From: a bacterium | Lineage (GTDB): Bacteria > Chloroflexota > Dormibacteria > Dormibacterales > Dormibacteraceae | Direction of reading: 5' to 3' | Length of the DNA stretch: 64,000 bases | Assembly (NCBI GenBank): GCA_004299235.1 | Contig: SCQL01000029.1 | Span: 1-64,000, forward strand | Part shown: in pieces, positions 34,701 to 43,420 of the stretch | Position numbering within the stretch: position 1 is the first letter of the stretch | Layout of the letters: every line of letters begins with the position of its first letter | Notes under the pieces: model-generated | Database searches by the model: none | What the model saw: only the letters and a program-made list of their open reading frames with translations | What the model was told of the DNA's origin: nothing | Translations under genes and position numbers: made by a program

Positions 34701-35461
34701 GGTCGAACGCCCACAAGCTGCACGGGGTGGTCAACGGCATCGACTACGAGCTCTTCGATCCCGAGCGCGATCCCAACATCACGCACCACTACTCGGCGGA
34801 GGTCCCCGAGCCGAAGGCCCTGTGCCGGGCGGAGCTGCGAGCCGAGCTCGGCCTCGACGACGTCGACAAGCCGCTCTGCGCGATCGTTTCTCGCTTTTAC
34901 GACGTCAAAGGCCTGGACCTGGTGGAGCAGGCGATGGCGCAGCTGCTGCAGCTCGGGCTGCAGGTCGTCGTCATCGGCACCGGCGATCGCCGCTACGAGG
35001 ACATGTTCCGGCGCTGGGCGGCCGAGCGGCCGCACCAGGTCGCCGTCTCGATCGGCTTCGACGCCGCGCTCGCCCAGCGCATCTATGCCGGCGCGGACAT
35101 GCTGTGGATGCCGTCGCGATTCGAGCCGTGCGGCCTGGCACAGCTGATCGCGCTGCGGTACGGGACGATCCCGGTCGTGCGTGCGACCGGCGGGCTGGCG
35201 GACACGATTCGCGACTACGACCCGGTCGCGGCGACCGGGCACGGCTTCACGTTCGAGGCCTACGACGCGTGGCAGTTCTTCGCCGCCGTCGTCCGCGCCG
35301 CGGAAACGTACCGGCATCCTTCACTGTGGGCCTGGCTGGTCCGGCGCGCGATGACCGAGGACGTCTCGTGGTCGCGCTCAGCGCATCGCTACGTGCAGCT
35401 CTACCTGGCGGCGATCACGGCGCGGCTGGAGCGCCTCGGGGTCACGGCAGCGGTCGACTGA
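31778..35461 (+). CDS. glgA: GH57 amylase-like domain fused to glycogen synthase (GlgA)
   Basis: 1227 aa. Residues 1-400 are a GH57 barrel: region 1 HMHQPYY, region 2 YYHPILPLI, region 3 GMWPSEMAVGE with the probable nucleophile Glu, and region 4 ALDGENPWEFF. A central part (about 400-730) carries helical and beta-sandwich segments. From about residue 740 the GT5 glycogen synthase begins, KVLVATAQLAPFAKLGGVADVAAALSKEL, continuing with DVIHVHDWYAALVPNLL and RFEPCGLAQLIALRYGTIPV. It can plausibly both extend alpha-1,4-glucan from ADP-glucose and hydrolyse or rearrange it. The glgP gene runs convergently downstream. Confidence 0.93.
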   Translation: MKPLQVAFVWHMHQPYYKDDLTNTYLLPWVRLRSAKDYFKMPALLDAYPKVRATFNLVPSLLAQIEDYGKEESVDLFLNLSRREAGELSAEEREFLLRWMRESPRALRVQQSPRYLELASRTVDAPFTTADIRDLQIWFNLAWCDPAWAESDPRLAELKRKDRDFTEEDKLPLFEAQMEVMRRIIPKYRELADRGQAELTFSPYYHPILPLICHVDSARSANPHLQLPERHFSHREDAERQIGLGQGLFERLLGRQPKGMWPSEMAVGESAVGLAVRAGVEWMISDEEVLARSLDAHFSHDGEGRVNAPEQLYQPRRVDREGQSLAMVFRDSNLSNVIGFDYQRMSSPDAARNLMGRLRRIREQQGDRDFLAVIALDGENPWEFFPRDGHDFLNALYTELEASEDIVTTTVSDFLAEHPAQQPLHHLHTGSWIGASLDTWIGDPEHNIAWDLLAETRSWLEDQSRQRPKDSDQAALAWREILITEGSDWFWWFSRKHDSGMDPIWDNQFRLHLRNVYKLMGARAPARLFQPIIKRAPTPERGVPAVVISPESREDPAWSQAGYYLVGSGFGALHRPAGVVERVLYGHDDQNMYFRIDTPRSAGELESEHIDFWLYCSGAPAGDGASDMDLPLPATAASDLGFEPAYVIRIVPRAHGGSVTVARIVEPQTKAVAESGWEIADPFFVCIPFQQLGKRPGDTLEVAVVVSRDGRDIEQVPPSGSLGLRVPGETAAAEVPHAKHLKVLVATAQLAPFAKLGGVADVAAALSKELRHLGHDVRVVLPRYRQIDIDRHGLRPVLTDLQVPLGAQRLAATIYESRLGEVVVYFVDCPSLYDRDGMFGFGDDDARSVFFSRALLEMLPALEFFPDVIHVHDWYAALVPNLLDRVYTDGPYARIATTLTIHNLAAQGVFGFGALMLAGLEEWGLISIGIPGLDNVVNVLGRGIHFADVVNTVSERYAAEIQTPPLGEGLDELLRSNAHKLHGVVNGIDYELFDPERDPNITHHYSAEVPEPKALCRAELRAELGLDDVDKPLCAIVSRFYDVKGLDLVEQAMAQLLQLGLQVVVIGTGDRRYEDMFRRWAAERPHQVAVSIGFDAALAQRIYAGADMLWMPSRFEPCGLAQLIALRYGTIPVVRATGGLADTIRDYDPVAATGHGFTFEAYDAWQFFAAVVRAAETYRHPSLWAWLVRRAMTEDVSWSRSAHRYVQLYLAAITARLERLGVTAAVD

Positions 35462-35498
35462 GAGAAGGCGTGACGTGGGGCCTGAGCTCCAGCGGTTC

Positions 35499-37553
35499 TC
35501 ACCCACCCCAGTCGGGAAGCAGGCGCAGCTGCTCGACGCGGCGGGCGCCGGGCGCGTACGCCTGGTTGAAGTAGTCGATCACCATGCGGCGGGCAGCGAA
35601 TGCCGTCGCGGTGTGACGGATCGACGCGCGCATCATCTCCACCCAGCGCTGCGGGATCCCATCCGCGTCGCGCTCGAAGAACGCGGGCACGACCTCTCGC
35701 TCGAGCAGCCGGTAGAGGTTTTCCGCCTCCGCCCGGTCGTCCACCTCCGGACGGTCGAGCGTGGCCGCCGACGGGATCGCCCACCCGAGCTCGGGGCGGT
35801 AGGCCTCGTCCCACCAGCCGTCCAGGATGCTGACGTTCAGGACACCGTTGGCGCCCGCCTTCATGCCACTGGTGCCGCTCGCCTCGAGAAAGCGGCGCGG
35901 GTTGTTGAGCCAGACGTCCGCGCCATGCACGAGACAGCGGGCGAGTTCCATGTCGTAGTCCTTGAGAAAGACCACGCGGGGCTCCTCACGCGCGAGGGCG
36001 ACCACGCCGGCGATGATGTCCTTGCCCGGCTGGTCCGCCGGGTGCGACTTGCCCGCGAAAAGCATCTGTACCGGCCGCTTGGCGTCGCGCAGCAGCCTGA
36101 CCAGACGCGGCCGGTCCTGGAGCAGGAGATCGGCCCGCTTGTAGGGGGCGAAGCGGCGAGCGAAACCAAACGTGAGCGCACTCAGGTCGAGGTCGGCCGA
36201 GTCGTCTGACCGCACCTTCGCCATCGCGAGCAAGCGGCGCTTCATCTCGACATGGATGCCCCAGAGCTCCGCCGCCGGGATCTCGAAGACCGCGTGCCAG
36301 CGGCCGTCGGCGCCATCCAGGTCCCACCAGTCGGGCCCCACGTACCGGCGCAGCAGATCCGCGATCTCCGGCGCCACCCAGGTCGGCATGTGCGCGCCGT
36401 TGGTCACGGACCCGATCGGCACCTGCGTCTCGGGCAGCCCGCGCCAAGCGTCCTTCCACAACCGCCGCGAGACGGCGCCGTGCAGGCGGCTGACGCCGAC
36501 CGACTGGTCCGCCAGTCGTAGGGCGGCATACGTCGTGCACAGCTTCTCACGCGGGTCGCCAGGGCGCTGGCGGCCGAGATCCATGAACCGGTCGAAGCCG
36601 ATTCCGACCTGACTCAGGTACGGGTTGAGGAGGTCCCAGACCAAGCCGGGCTCGAAGTAATCGCTGCCCGCGGCGATCGGTGTGTGGGTGGTGAAAACGA
36701 TGCCGGCGCGCGCCACGAGCCGGGCTTCCTCCAGCGTCATCTGGCGCAAGGCGCGAAGCTCGCGGATGCGCTCGATGGCGCACAGCCAGCTGTGGCCCTC
36801 ATTGAGGTGGAAGACGCCGGCATCGATGCCCAGCGCGCGCAGCACGCGCACCCCGCCGATGCCGAGCACGACCTCTTGGCGCAAGCGGCGGTCCGGCTCA
36901 GGCACGTAGAGGCGGTCGGTGATGGCGCGCAGGTCGGGCGGGTTGGCCTCCAGGTCGGTGTCGAGCAGGAACAGAGGCACCCTGCCGACCTGCGCGCGCC
37001 AGACTCCGATGCGCACGCTCCGGCCGCCGATCGGGGCCTCGACCTCGACCCCTTCGACCCGGCGCACCGGGAGCTCGCCGCCGTGGTTTTCCGAGTACAC
37101 CTCGACCTGGCGGCCGGCGGCGTCGATGTCCTGCCGTCCGAAGCCCTGCTTGTAGAGAAGGCCGACGGCGACCAGAGGCAGGCCGAGGTCGCTCGTCGCC
37201 TTCAGGTGGTCGCCGGCGAGCACGCCGAGACCGCCGGAGTAGATGGGCAGGCACTCGGCGAGGCCGAACTCGAGGGAGAAGTAGGCCACGACCAGCGGCG
37301 CGTGCGCGTCCATGAAGCGCGGGTGGCGGTCGTAGTACTCGCGATATGCCGCGCGAGCATCGTCGAGCGCCCTCTGCACGTCCTCGCGCTCGCACGCACG
37401 GGCGACCCCGTCCCCGCCGAGCCGCGCGAGTAGCTGCACCGGGTTCTGCCGCGTCGACTCCCACAGCCCAGGGTCGAGGGCGCGAAACAGAGCTTCGATG
37501 CGCGGCTGCCAGGTCCACAGCAGGTCGAGGGCGAATTGCTTTAGTTCTTCCAA
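35499..37553 (-). CDS. glgP: alpha-glucan (glycogen) phosphorylase
   Basis: 684 aa, of the shorter bacterial/archaeal GT35 type. Seen: YFSLEFGLAECLPIYSGGLGVLAGDHLK, NEGHSW, TTHTPIAAGSDYF, GFARRFAPYKRADLLL and the PLP site EASGTSGMKAGANGVLN, whose Lys holds pyridoxal phosphate. It releases glucose 1-phosphate from glycogen. It is convergent with the synthase fusion and divergent (38 bases) from the ManC-like fusion, giving opposing synthesis and breakdown genes side by side. Confidence 0.95.
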   Translation of the reverse strand: MEELKQFALDLLWTWQPRIEALFRALDPGLWESTRQNPVQLLARLGGDGVARACEREDVQRALDDARAAYREYYDRHPRFMDAHAPLVVAYFSLEFGLAECLPIYSGGLGVLAGDHLKATSDLGLPLVAVGLLYKQGFGRQDIDAAGRQVEVYSENHGGELPVRRVEGVEVEAPIGGRSVRIGVWRAQVGRVPLFLLDTDLEANPPDLRAITDRLYVPEPDRRLRQEVVLGIGGVRVLRALGIDAGVFHLNEGHSWLCAIERIRELRALRQMTLEEARLVARAGIVFTTHTPIAAGSDYFEPGLVWDLLNPYLSQVGIGFDRFMDLGRQRPGDPREKLCTTYAALRLADQSVGVSRLHGAVSRRLWKDAWRGLPETQVPIGSVTNGAHMPTWVAPEIADLLRRYVGPDWWDLDGADGRWHAVFEIPAAELWGIHVEMKRRLLAMAKVRSDDSADLDLSALTFGFARRFAPYKRADLLLQDRPRLVRLLRDAKRPVQMLFAGKSHPADQPGKDIIAGVVALAREEPRVVFLKDYDMELARCLVHGADVWLNNPRRFLEASGTSGMKAGANGVLNVSILDGWWDEAYRPELGWAIPSAATLDRPEVDDRAEAENLYRLLEREVVPAFFERDADGIPQRWVEMMRASIRHTATAFAARRMVIDYFNQAYAPGARRVEQLRLLPDWGG

Positions 37554-37591
37554 TACCGAACTAGGATGGTACTGACTGTGATGAGCGCGAC

Positions 37592-40114
37592 ATGAAGGCG
37601 GTGGTCATGGCGGGGGGGGAAGGGTCTCGTCTCCGACCGCTCACCAGCCGCCAGCCCAAGCCGCTGGTGCCGGTGGCCGGCCGGCCGATCATGGAGCACA
37701 TCCTCCTGCACCTGCGCCGCCATCAGATGCGCGACGTGGTGGCCACGGTGCAGTACATGGGCGCCTCCATCCGCAACTACTTCGGCGATGGCTCAGAACA
37801 GGGGGTGGCGCTCACCTACTCGGTCGAAGACTCGCCGCTGGGGACCGCCGGCTCGGTCATCCTCGCCCGGCAGCACCTCAACGAGCCGTTCGTCGTCATC
37901 TCCGGCGACTCGTTGACCGACATCGACCTCGCCGCCGCCGCCCGCTTCCATCGCGAGCGCCGGGCGATCGCCACCATCGTGCTCAAACCAGTGCCGAACC
38001 CGCTCGAGTACGGCGTCGTCGTCGTTGACCAGGGTGGGGCGGTCCAGCGCTTCATCGAGAAGCCGAGTTGGGGCGAGGTGATCTCCGACCTCGCCAACAC
38101 CGGGATCTACATCCTGGATCCGGCGGTCTTCGATTTCTTCCGGCCCGGCGAGGTGACGGACTGGTCGGGTGATGTCTTCCCGAAGCTGCTGAAAGAGGGC
38201 GAGCCGGTCTTCGGCTGGGTGGCGTCAGGCTACTGGGAGGACGTCGGCAGCCACGCCGCCTACGTCAAGGCGAACTTCGACTGTCTCGAAGGGCGCGTCA
38301 AGGTGCAGATTCCAGGCGACCGCGTCGGCGACTCGACGTGGATCCATGAGGATGCGGAGGTGTCGCCCGGGGCGCGCATCGACGGGCCCGCATTCATCGG
38401 CGCCGGCGCCAAGGTGCGTGCGGGCGCGTGGGTCAACGGGCCCTGCGTGGTCGGCGCGTACACGACGGTCGACTCCGGCGTCAAGATCTCCAACTCCATC
38501 ACGTGGGACCACACCTACATCGGGTTGAATAGCCGCCTTCGCGGTGCTGTGGTGTGCCGGTCGGTGACGATCAAGAACGGCTGCCTGCTCGAAGAGGGGA
38601 GCGTCGTCGGCAGTGACGTGGTCATCGGCGCGGGTTCGACAGTCAACGCGAACGTGCGCATCTGGCCCAACAAAGAGGTCGAGCCGGGCGCGGTCGTGCA
38701 CGAGTCGATCATCTGGGCGGGGTCCTGGAAGCGCGGCCTGTTCAGTTCCTACGGGCTGAGCGGCCTGATCAACGTGGAATTCACGCCGGAATTCGCTTCC
38801 CGCCTGGGCGCGGCCATCGGCGCGCTCAGCCCCAAAGGCAAGGAGATCGCGATCTCACGCGACTACACGCGGTCGGCGCGCATGATCCACCGCGCCCTGA
38901 TGTCGGGAATGATCTCCTCGGGGGCCGGCGCCACTGACCTGTCGGTGCTGCCGGCGCCGGTCGCGCGCTACTGGGCCCGCCATAATCACATCCCCGCCGT
39001 GCACGTGCAGACGTCCCCGGTCGATCCGCGTTCCGCGGACATCCGCATCTTCGACGACCACGGGCTCGACCTGGACAAGCGGAGCGAGCGCAAGCTCGAG
39101 GGTCTGTTCTTCCGCGAGGACATCAGGCGTGTCTCGCACTATGAGATGGGTCGCATCGTGCGGCGCGACGTCCAGACCGACCGCTACATCGAGGACATGA
39201 TCGGCAAGCTTGACCTCGAGGCGGTGCGCGGGGCGGCGTTCAAGGTGCTCATCGACTACAACAACGGCGCGGCCGCCCTGGTGCTGCCGCGCGTGCTACA
39301 GGAGATGAACTGCACGGTCATCCCGCTCAACGCCTCGCCCGCGGAGATCGTGGTCGAGCAGGACGAGGCCACTTTCCGCGATCACCTGAAGGAGATGGGC
39401 GTGATCGTTTCGGCGGTCAAAGCAAAGCTTGGCGTTTTCATCGATACGCCCGGTGAGCGCTGCTTCCTGGTCGACGAGACCGGGGCCGTGCTCGATCACG
39501 ACACCGCCTTTGCCGTGATCTCTCAGCTCGCGCTGGCGAACAAGATGGGGATGGTGCTCGGTCCGGCGTCGGCATCGCTGGCCTTCTCCATGATCGCCGA
39601 CCAGATGCAGAGCCGGTTCGTGCCGACCAAGATCACGCCCGGTGCGGTCCTGCGAGCGGCTCAGCATGCCGATACGGTGGTGGCTTCGGACGGTGCGGGC
39701 GGTTACTGCTGGCCCGACTTCGCGGTCTCGTTCGATGCCATCTTCACGACCGTGCGCGTGCTCGAGCTGCTGGCGCAGACGGGAGCCGGGTTGGGCGCGC
39801 TCCGCTCCCGCATCCCGCCGGTGTCGCACCGCACCGCCGTGGAGTTCTGCCCATGGGAGGTGAAGGGCCGAGTCATGCGAACCATGATGGAACAGCACCT
39901 CAAGGACCGGGTCGACCTGACCGACGGGGTGAAGGTGTTCGTCGAGGGCGGGTGGGTGCTGGTGGTCCCGGACGCGGACCGCCCTGAGTACCACGTCATC
40001 GCCTCGACGTTGGATCCGGTCCAATCGGAGCGCCTGGTCGAGAAGTACTCGGCCATGGTGCGTTCGGTCGTCTCCGAAGCGGCCCCGCAGGCCGAAGCGG
40101 TCGTCGAGACGTAG
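37592..40114 (+). CDS. sugar nucleotidyltransferase fused to a phosphomannomutase-like domain
   Basis: 840 aa. Residues 1-235: nucleotidyltransferase with KAVVMAGGEGSRLRPLTSRQPKPLVPV and VISGDSLTDIDL. Residues 250-385: left-handed beta-helix hexapeptide repeats. Residues 390-840: alpha-D-phosphohexomutase fold. This architecture is usually annotated mannose-1-phosphate guanylyltransferase/phosphomannomutase. In the mutase part the expected TASHNP phosphoserine loop reads TSPVDPRSADIRIF and the expected DGDADR metal loop reads IDTPGERCFLVDE, so mutase activity is doubtful and the domain may be regulatory. Supplies NDP-mannose or NDP-glucose for the glycosyltransferases nearby. Confidence 0.9.
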   Translation: MKAVVMAGGEGSRLRPLTSRQPKPLVPVAGRPIMEHILLHLRRHQMRDVVATVQYMGASIRNYFGDGSEQGVALTYSVEDSPLGTAGSVILARQHLNEPFVVISGDSLTDIDLAAAARFHRERRAIATIVLKPVPNPLEYGVVVVDQGGAVQRFIEKPSWGEVISDLANTGIYILDPAVFDFFRPGEVTDWSGDVFPKLLKEGEPVFGWVASGYWEDVGSHAAYVKANFDCLEGRVKVQIPGDRVGDSTWIHEDAEVSPGARIDGPAFIGAGAKVRAGAWVNGPCVVGAYTTVDSGVKISNSITWDHTYIGLNSRLRGAVVCRSVTIKNGCLLEEGSVVGSDVVIGAGSTVNANVRIWPNKEVEPGAVVHESIIWAGSWKRGLFSSYGLSGLINVEFTPEFASRLGAAIGALSPKGKEIAISRDYTRSARMIHRALMSGMISSGAGATDLSVLPAPVARYWARHNHIPAVHVQTSPVDPRSADIRIFDDHGLDLDKRSERKLEGLFFREDIRRVSHYEMGRIVRRDVQTDRYIEDMIGKLDLEAVRGAAFKVLIDYNNGAAALVLPRVLQEMNCTVIPLNASPAEIVVEQDEATFRDHLKEMGVIVSAVKAKLGVFIDTPGERCFLVDETGAVLDHDTAFAVISQLALANKMGMVLGPASASLAFSMIADQMQSRFVPTKITPGAVLRAAQHADTVVASDGAGGYCWPDFAVSFDAIFTTVRVLELLAQTGAGLGALRSRIPPVSHRTAVEFCPWEVKGRVMRTMMEQHLKDRVDLTDGVKVFVEGGWVLVVPDADRPEYHVIASTLDPVQSERLVEKYSAMVRSVVSEAAPQAEAVVET

Positions 40115-40143
40115 TCGCCTAGAATCTGGAGTTCGCGGATCGA

Positions 40144-40219
40144 GCGGGAGTAGCTCACTGGGTAGAGCGCGACCTTCCCAAGGTCGAGGTAGCGGGTTCG
40201 AAGCCCGTCTCCCGCTCCA
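40144..40219 (+). tRNA. tRNA-Gly(CCC), integration target
   Basis: 76 bases with encoded CCA. Acceptor GCGGGAG with CTCCCGC, D arm AGCTCACTGGGTAGAGC, anticodon stem-loop CGACC-TTCCCAA-GGTCG (anticodon CCC) and T arm GCGGG-TTCGAAG-CCCGT. The antisense strand encodes the last residues of the adjacent serine recombinase. Its 3' 13-17 bases recur at 54.9, 55.7 and 56.1 kb, with a diverged copy at 56.3 kb. Confidence 0.97.
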
Positions 40220-41762
40220 AACCTCCTTGTTCGAACTCTGGCAAAACAAAAAGCGCGCCAAACGGTTCGCGATATGCGATCTCGCTGATCTCTCCGTTTC
40301 GCACCGTGAGTCGCTCGAACACAGCCGAGTTGTAGAGTTTGCGAGTGCGGCCGTTGGCCGACCGATACGCCTTTCCGCAATTGGTGGCGAACTTGAAGGC
40401 TATGGCGAGCACCTCCTGCCATTCGGCCAGTGACGCCTCGACGCTCTTGAGCCGCTCCTCGACCTCGCGAATCTCGCTCCCAATCCGTTGCTGCTCGCTG
40501 CGCAGTAGTGCTACGTCGATCGCACCCGCGTAGTAGGCCTCGAGTAGCTTCCGTCGTTCCGTCTCGACCTTGGCCAGCTTGCGGGTGAGGAACTCGCGCT
40601 CGCTGGCGTTGCGGTCCTGGCGGGCGATGATCTCCGCCTCCATGGATGCGCGCAGACGCTTGGCCCACTCGGGCGGGAGCTGGACGCGTTGGTAGAGCTC
40701 CTCGACCTGGCGCTCCAGCTTTTCGGCGGCGATGTAGGCCTCTTTGCAGCCGGTGGGACGCCGGCGGTCTTTCTGGCCAAGACAGAAGAAGTAGAGATAG
40801 CGGCCCTTCGAGCGTTGAAGAGAAAGACCCCGGCCGCAGACTGCGCAGTAGAGGAAGCCTTTCAGATAGTGCGCGTGGCGGATCTCGCGGGTCCAGCGGC
40901 CGGAACGGCTGGCGAATAGGTCTTGGACTCTGAAGAACGCCCTGGAGTCCACCAGAGGCTCGTGGAGGCCCTTGTACTCGACTCCCTGCCACTCCACCAG
41001 CCCGGCGTAGAACTTGTTGGTCAGCAGCCAGGTCAAACCGTGCATGGTGATGGGCATGGCCGGGTAATCCTTGCGGCCCCGGTTGGTCAGACCGCGTGCG
41101 CGCAGCTCTTCTAGCAGTGCCTCCAAGGTGTGGTCGCCAGTTGCGTAGAGATTGAAGGCGAGCCGAACCAGCTCCGCCCGCTCGGGATCGGGAGCCACGT
41201 AGGAGATGCGCCGGCCGCCGGCCCATTCGCGCACGTTGATGTAGCCGAGCGGTGCACGATGAGTCCAGCCGCCCATCTCGACTTTTTGTTTCATCCCCTT
41301 CTTGACCTCGGCCGAAAGATTGGCCGAGTAGAACTCCGCCATCAGAGCGTGGATGCCTTCAACCAAACGTCCTGAGGCGGTCTCTTCCAGTTGCTCCTGG
41401 ACCGAGACCAATCGAACGCCGCGCTGGCGCAGAGCAGCCCTCACGGCCAGGTGGTGGGCGGCATCGCGGGAGAATCGATCCAGCTTGTGGACCACGACCA
41501 CGTCGACGTCGCCCTGCTCGAAGATCCGCGCCAGCATGGCCTTGAACTGGGGCCGGTCGCCCGAGCGCTTGGAGGCCGAGTCGCGGTCGACGTACTCGTC
41601 GACCAGCGTCCAGTGCTGGTCGCGGATGTGCTGCAGGCAAGCCTCGCGCTGCGCCGGCAGCGAAAAACCCTCCTCGGTGAAGTCGCGCTGGGTCTGCTCC
41701 TCCGTGGAGACGCGGAGATAGATCACGCAACGCGGTGAAGGCGATGCCATAGACTCGCTCAT
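40155..41762 (-). CDS. large serine recombinase (integrase) of element 1
   Basis: 535 aa from ATG 41762, which has GGAGGG 7 bases upstream. Catalytic resolvase domain: CVIYLRVSTEEQTQ (Ser nucleophile), VVVHKLDRFSRDA. Then the recombinase domain (GGWTHRAPLGYINV), a zinc ribbon (CAVCGRGLSLQ...FCLG) and a coiled-coil motif. The C-terminal residues LERETGFEPATSTLGRSRST and the final Gln are encoded by the antisense strand of tRNA-Gly, as expected when the gene's original 3' end (attP) was exchanged for the tRNA on integration. It should mediate integration and, with a directionality factor, excision of element 1. Confidence 0.95.
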   Translation of the reverse strand: MSESMASPSPRCVIYLRVSTEEQTQRDFTEEGFSLPAQREACLQHIRDQHWTLVDEYVDRDSASKRSGDRPQFKAMLARIFEQGDVDVVVVHKLDRFSRDAAHHLAVRAALRQRGVRLVSVQEQLEETASGRLVEGIHALMAEFYSANLSAEVKKGMKQKVEMGGWTHRAPLGYINVREWAGGRRISYVAPDPERAELVRLAFNLYATGDHTLEALLEELRARGLTNRGRKDYPAMPITMHGLTWLLTNKFYAGLVEWQGVEYKGLHEPLVDSRAFFRVQDLFASRSGRWTREIRHAHYLKGFLYCAVCGRGLSLQRSKGRYLYFFCLGQKDRRRPTGCKEAYIAAEKLERQVEELYQRVQLPPEWAKRLRASMEAEIIARQDRNASEREFLTRKLAKVETERRKLLEAYYAGAIDVALLRSEQQRIGSEIREVEERLKSVEASLAEWQEVLAIAFKFATNCGKAYRSANGRTRKLYNSAVFERLTVRNGEISEIAYREPFGALFVLPEFEQGGLERETGFEPATSTLGRSRSTQ

Positions 41763-41806
41763 GTCTTGACCCTCCATATCAGGGTTGAGGCCACGGGGTC
41801 GGCCGT

Positions 41807-42100
41807 TCACGCGGCGCGACCCCACCTCTTTCGCCGCCGATTGTAGATCCCTACCGGGCGGTCTGCCGGTTTGGATACCACTGCGGTAGAAGGAGCGATG
41901 CTCGGCTCTGCCGTCCGCTGCAGCGCGTATGCCTCCATTGCAGAAACGATCATGGCTCGTGCCAGGCGGCGCAACGATTCGATGGCTTCATCGGACGGTA
42001 GGGGTTCAACGTCGGACCCCTGTGGGCTGTCGCGTAACAAGCCGCCATGCACGGGTCGAGCGCTCGACCCTCGCTGCTTTCCCGGCGAACCTTCCTTCAT
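41807..42100 (-). CDS. small protein coupled to the replication-relaxation gene
   Basis: 97 aa from ATG 42100, whose first bases overlap the stop of the upstream gene (ATGA). The middle contains a helix (PSDEAIESLRRLARAMIVSAMEAYALQ) and the ends are basic and Pro/Ser-rich. No family recognised. A counterpart sits at the same place in element 2 (50697-50927), which supports it being a real accessory gene of this element family. Confidence 0.6.
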   Translation of the reverse strand: MKEGSPGKQRGSSARPVHGGLLRDSPQGSDVEPLPSDEAIESLRRLARAMIVSAMEAYALQRTAEPSIAPSTAVVSKPADRPVGIYNRRRKRWGRAA

Positions 42101-43371
42101 GCCACCTGACCGCCCCCAGGCCGGCGCTCCCACCATGCCGGCTTACCGATGCAATCGGCGATCGCTCGCTCGTTGGGTTGCATGGGCGGCAGTCGCCTGA
42201 ACGGAATGCGCTTGCCGAGCTTGGTCACACTCAGCGGGGGCGGCTCGGCGGCACGGTTCTCGACCCTCAGCCAGATCGTGCCGAGCGGACCCCACCAGCG
42301 CAGGCGATCGGAGGTGGTGGTCCAGAAGCTGCAGCAGCTATCGCTACCGAAGTGGGGGCGTCCCTGCCAGATCGTGTACTGCAGCTTGTCCTCGCGATCG
42401 TCGGTGGGCACCACGAAAAGCACGTGGTGCTGCTCGGCGTTGCGGAAGTGCTCGAAGTAGCCGACGTAGGAGGCGATCTTCTGGCGCATCCGGCCCATCG
42501 ACTCTGTCGCCCGATCCCACTCCAGGTCGAAGAGGATGCGTCCCGCGTCGGCTAGATAGACCCCGCAGCCGTCCGGCGTCGGCGTGGGCCATTTGTACTC
42601 GCGCGCCTTCTCGCGGCGCTCGGCTCGGACCTGCTCCTCGCCGTGCCAGAGCAGCAGCCCCTCGCTGGCCAGTTGCCGGCTGCGGCTGACCAGCGAGACG
42701 AAGAACTGGTTGGCCTCCAGGTCGTGAAGGGCGTGCCAGCAGTGGTCGCGGGCGTCGTGACTGCGCTCGACGTAGTCGCGCGGATTGTCACCGTGGCAGT
42801 CGGCGAGCACCCTGGCCCCCCGCGCTGAGATCAGGCACATGGAATGACGACGTCTGACGCCGGGGGTTTCGATGACTTTCCAGACGTAGACGAGTCCGAG
42901 ATGCTTGAAGTGTTGCAGCCGGATCTGGCAGGAGCGGAGGCTGGGAAAGAAGAGTTCTGTGACCTGGAGCGTGTTCAGGTAGCGATAGTCGTATAGGACT
43001 TGGAGGATGACCAGGTCGCGTTGGGTCAGTGATCGGTGGAGTTTGCTGAGTTGAGCTTGTGAGGGACGAGCGTCGGCTTGGGGAGGAAGGTCTCGGAGGA
43101 TGATCGGATGAGTTGAGAGGAGAGACCGTCCTGGTTCGCCGGGTGGCTCAGTTTGATCTTGGAAGGTGGGGTCCTCGTCTTTCGCTTCCTGAAGCGCAGG
43201 CCGCAACGAACCCCCAGAAGCGAAAGACGAAGCGAAATCGGGCACTTCCTCCGCCTTTTCCGCGGGAACGTCCTCGGCCTCTGGCTCCTCGTCGACGTCG
43301 CCTGATTTGTCATTGGGTTCCTCATCGTCGTCGTCCAGCGACTCGGAATGAGATGGCCTCATACTTGCCAT
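42097..43371 (-). CDS. replication-relaxation family protein
   Basis: 424 aa. An acidic N-terminal region (LDDDDEEPNDKSGDVDEEPE) is followed by a winged-helix segment (LTQRDLVILQVLYDYRYLNTLQVTELFF, RLQHFKHLGLVYVWK) and a nuclease-like or relaxase-like C-terminal part (ILFDLEWDRATESMGRMRQK, HHVLFVVPTDDRED). This family is found on actinobacterial integrative elements and is thought to start DNA replication or transfer. Iteron-like repeats and a hairpin lie 50-125 bases upstream of its start. A truncated paralogue is in element 2. Confidence 0.85.
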   Translation of the reverse strand: MASMRPSHSESLDDDDEEPNDKSGDVDEEPEAEDVPAEKAEEVPDFASSFASGGSLRPALQEAKDEDPTFQDQTEPPGEPGRSLLSTHPIILRDLPPQADARPSQAQLSKLHRSLTQRDLVILQVLYDYRYLNTLQVTELFFPSLRSCQIRLQHFKHLGLVYVWKVIETPGVRRRHSMCLISARGARVLADCHGDNPRDYVERSHDARDHCWHALHDLEANQFFVSLVSRSRQLASEGLLLWHGEEQVRAERREKAREYKWPTPTPDGCGVYLADAGRILFDLEWDRATESMGRMRQKIASYVGYFEHFRNAEQHHVLFVVPTDDREDKLQYTIWQGRPHFGSDSCCSFWTTTSDRLRWWGPLGTIWLRVENRAAEPPPLSVTKLGKRIPFRRLPPMQPNERAIADCIGKPAWWERRPGGGQVA

Positions 43372-43420
43372 CCCCTCTGGGTCTCAGCTCCATCAACGCG
43401 GTAAGGCCGGAGCCGTCGAC

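Noticed and set aside
33479-35317. 612-codon minus-strand frame opposite the glycogen synthase domain
   Set aside because: GC-rich shadow; the plus frame encodes intact GT5 motifs.
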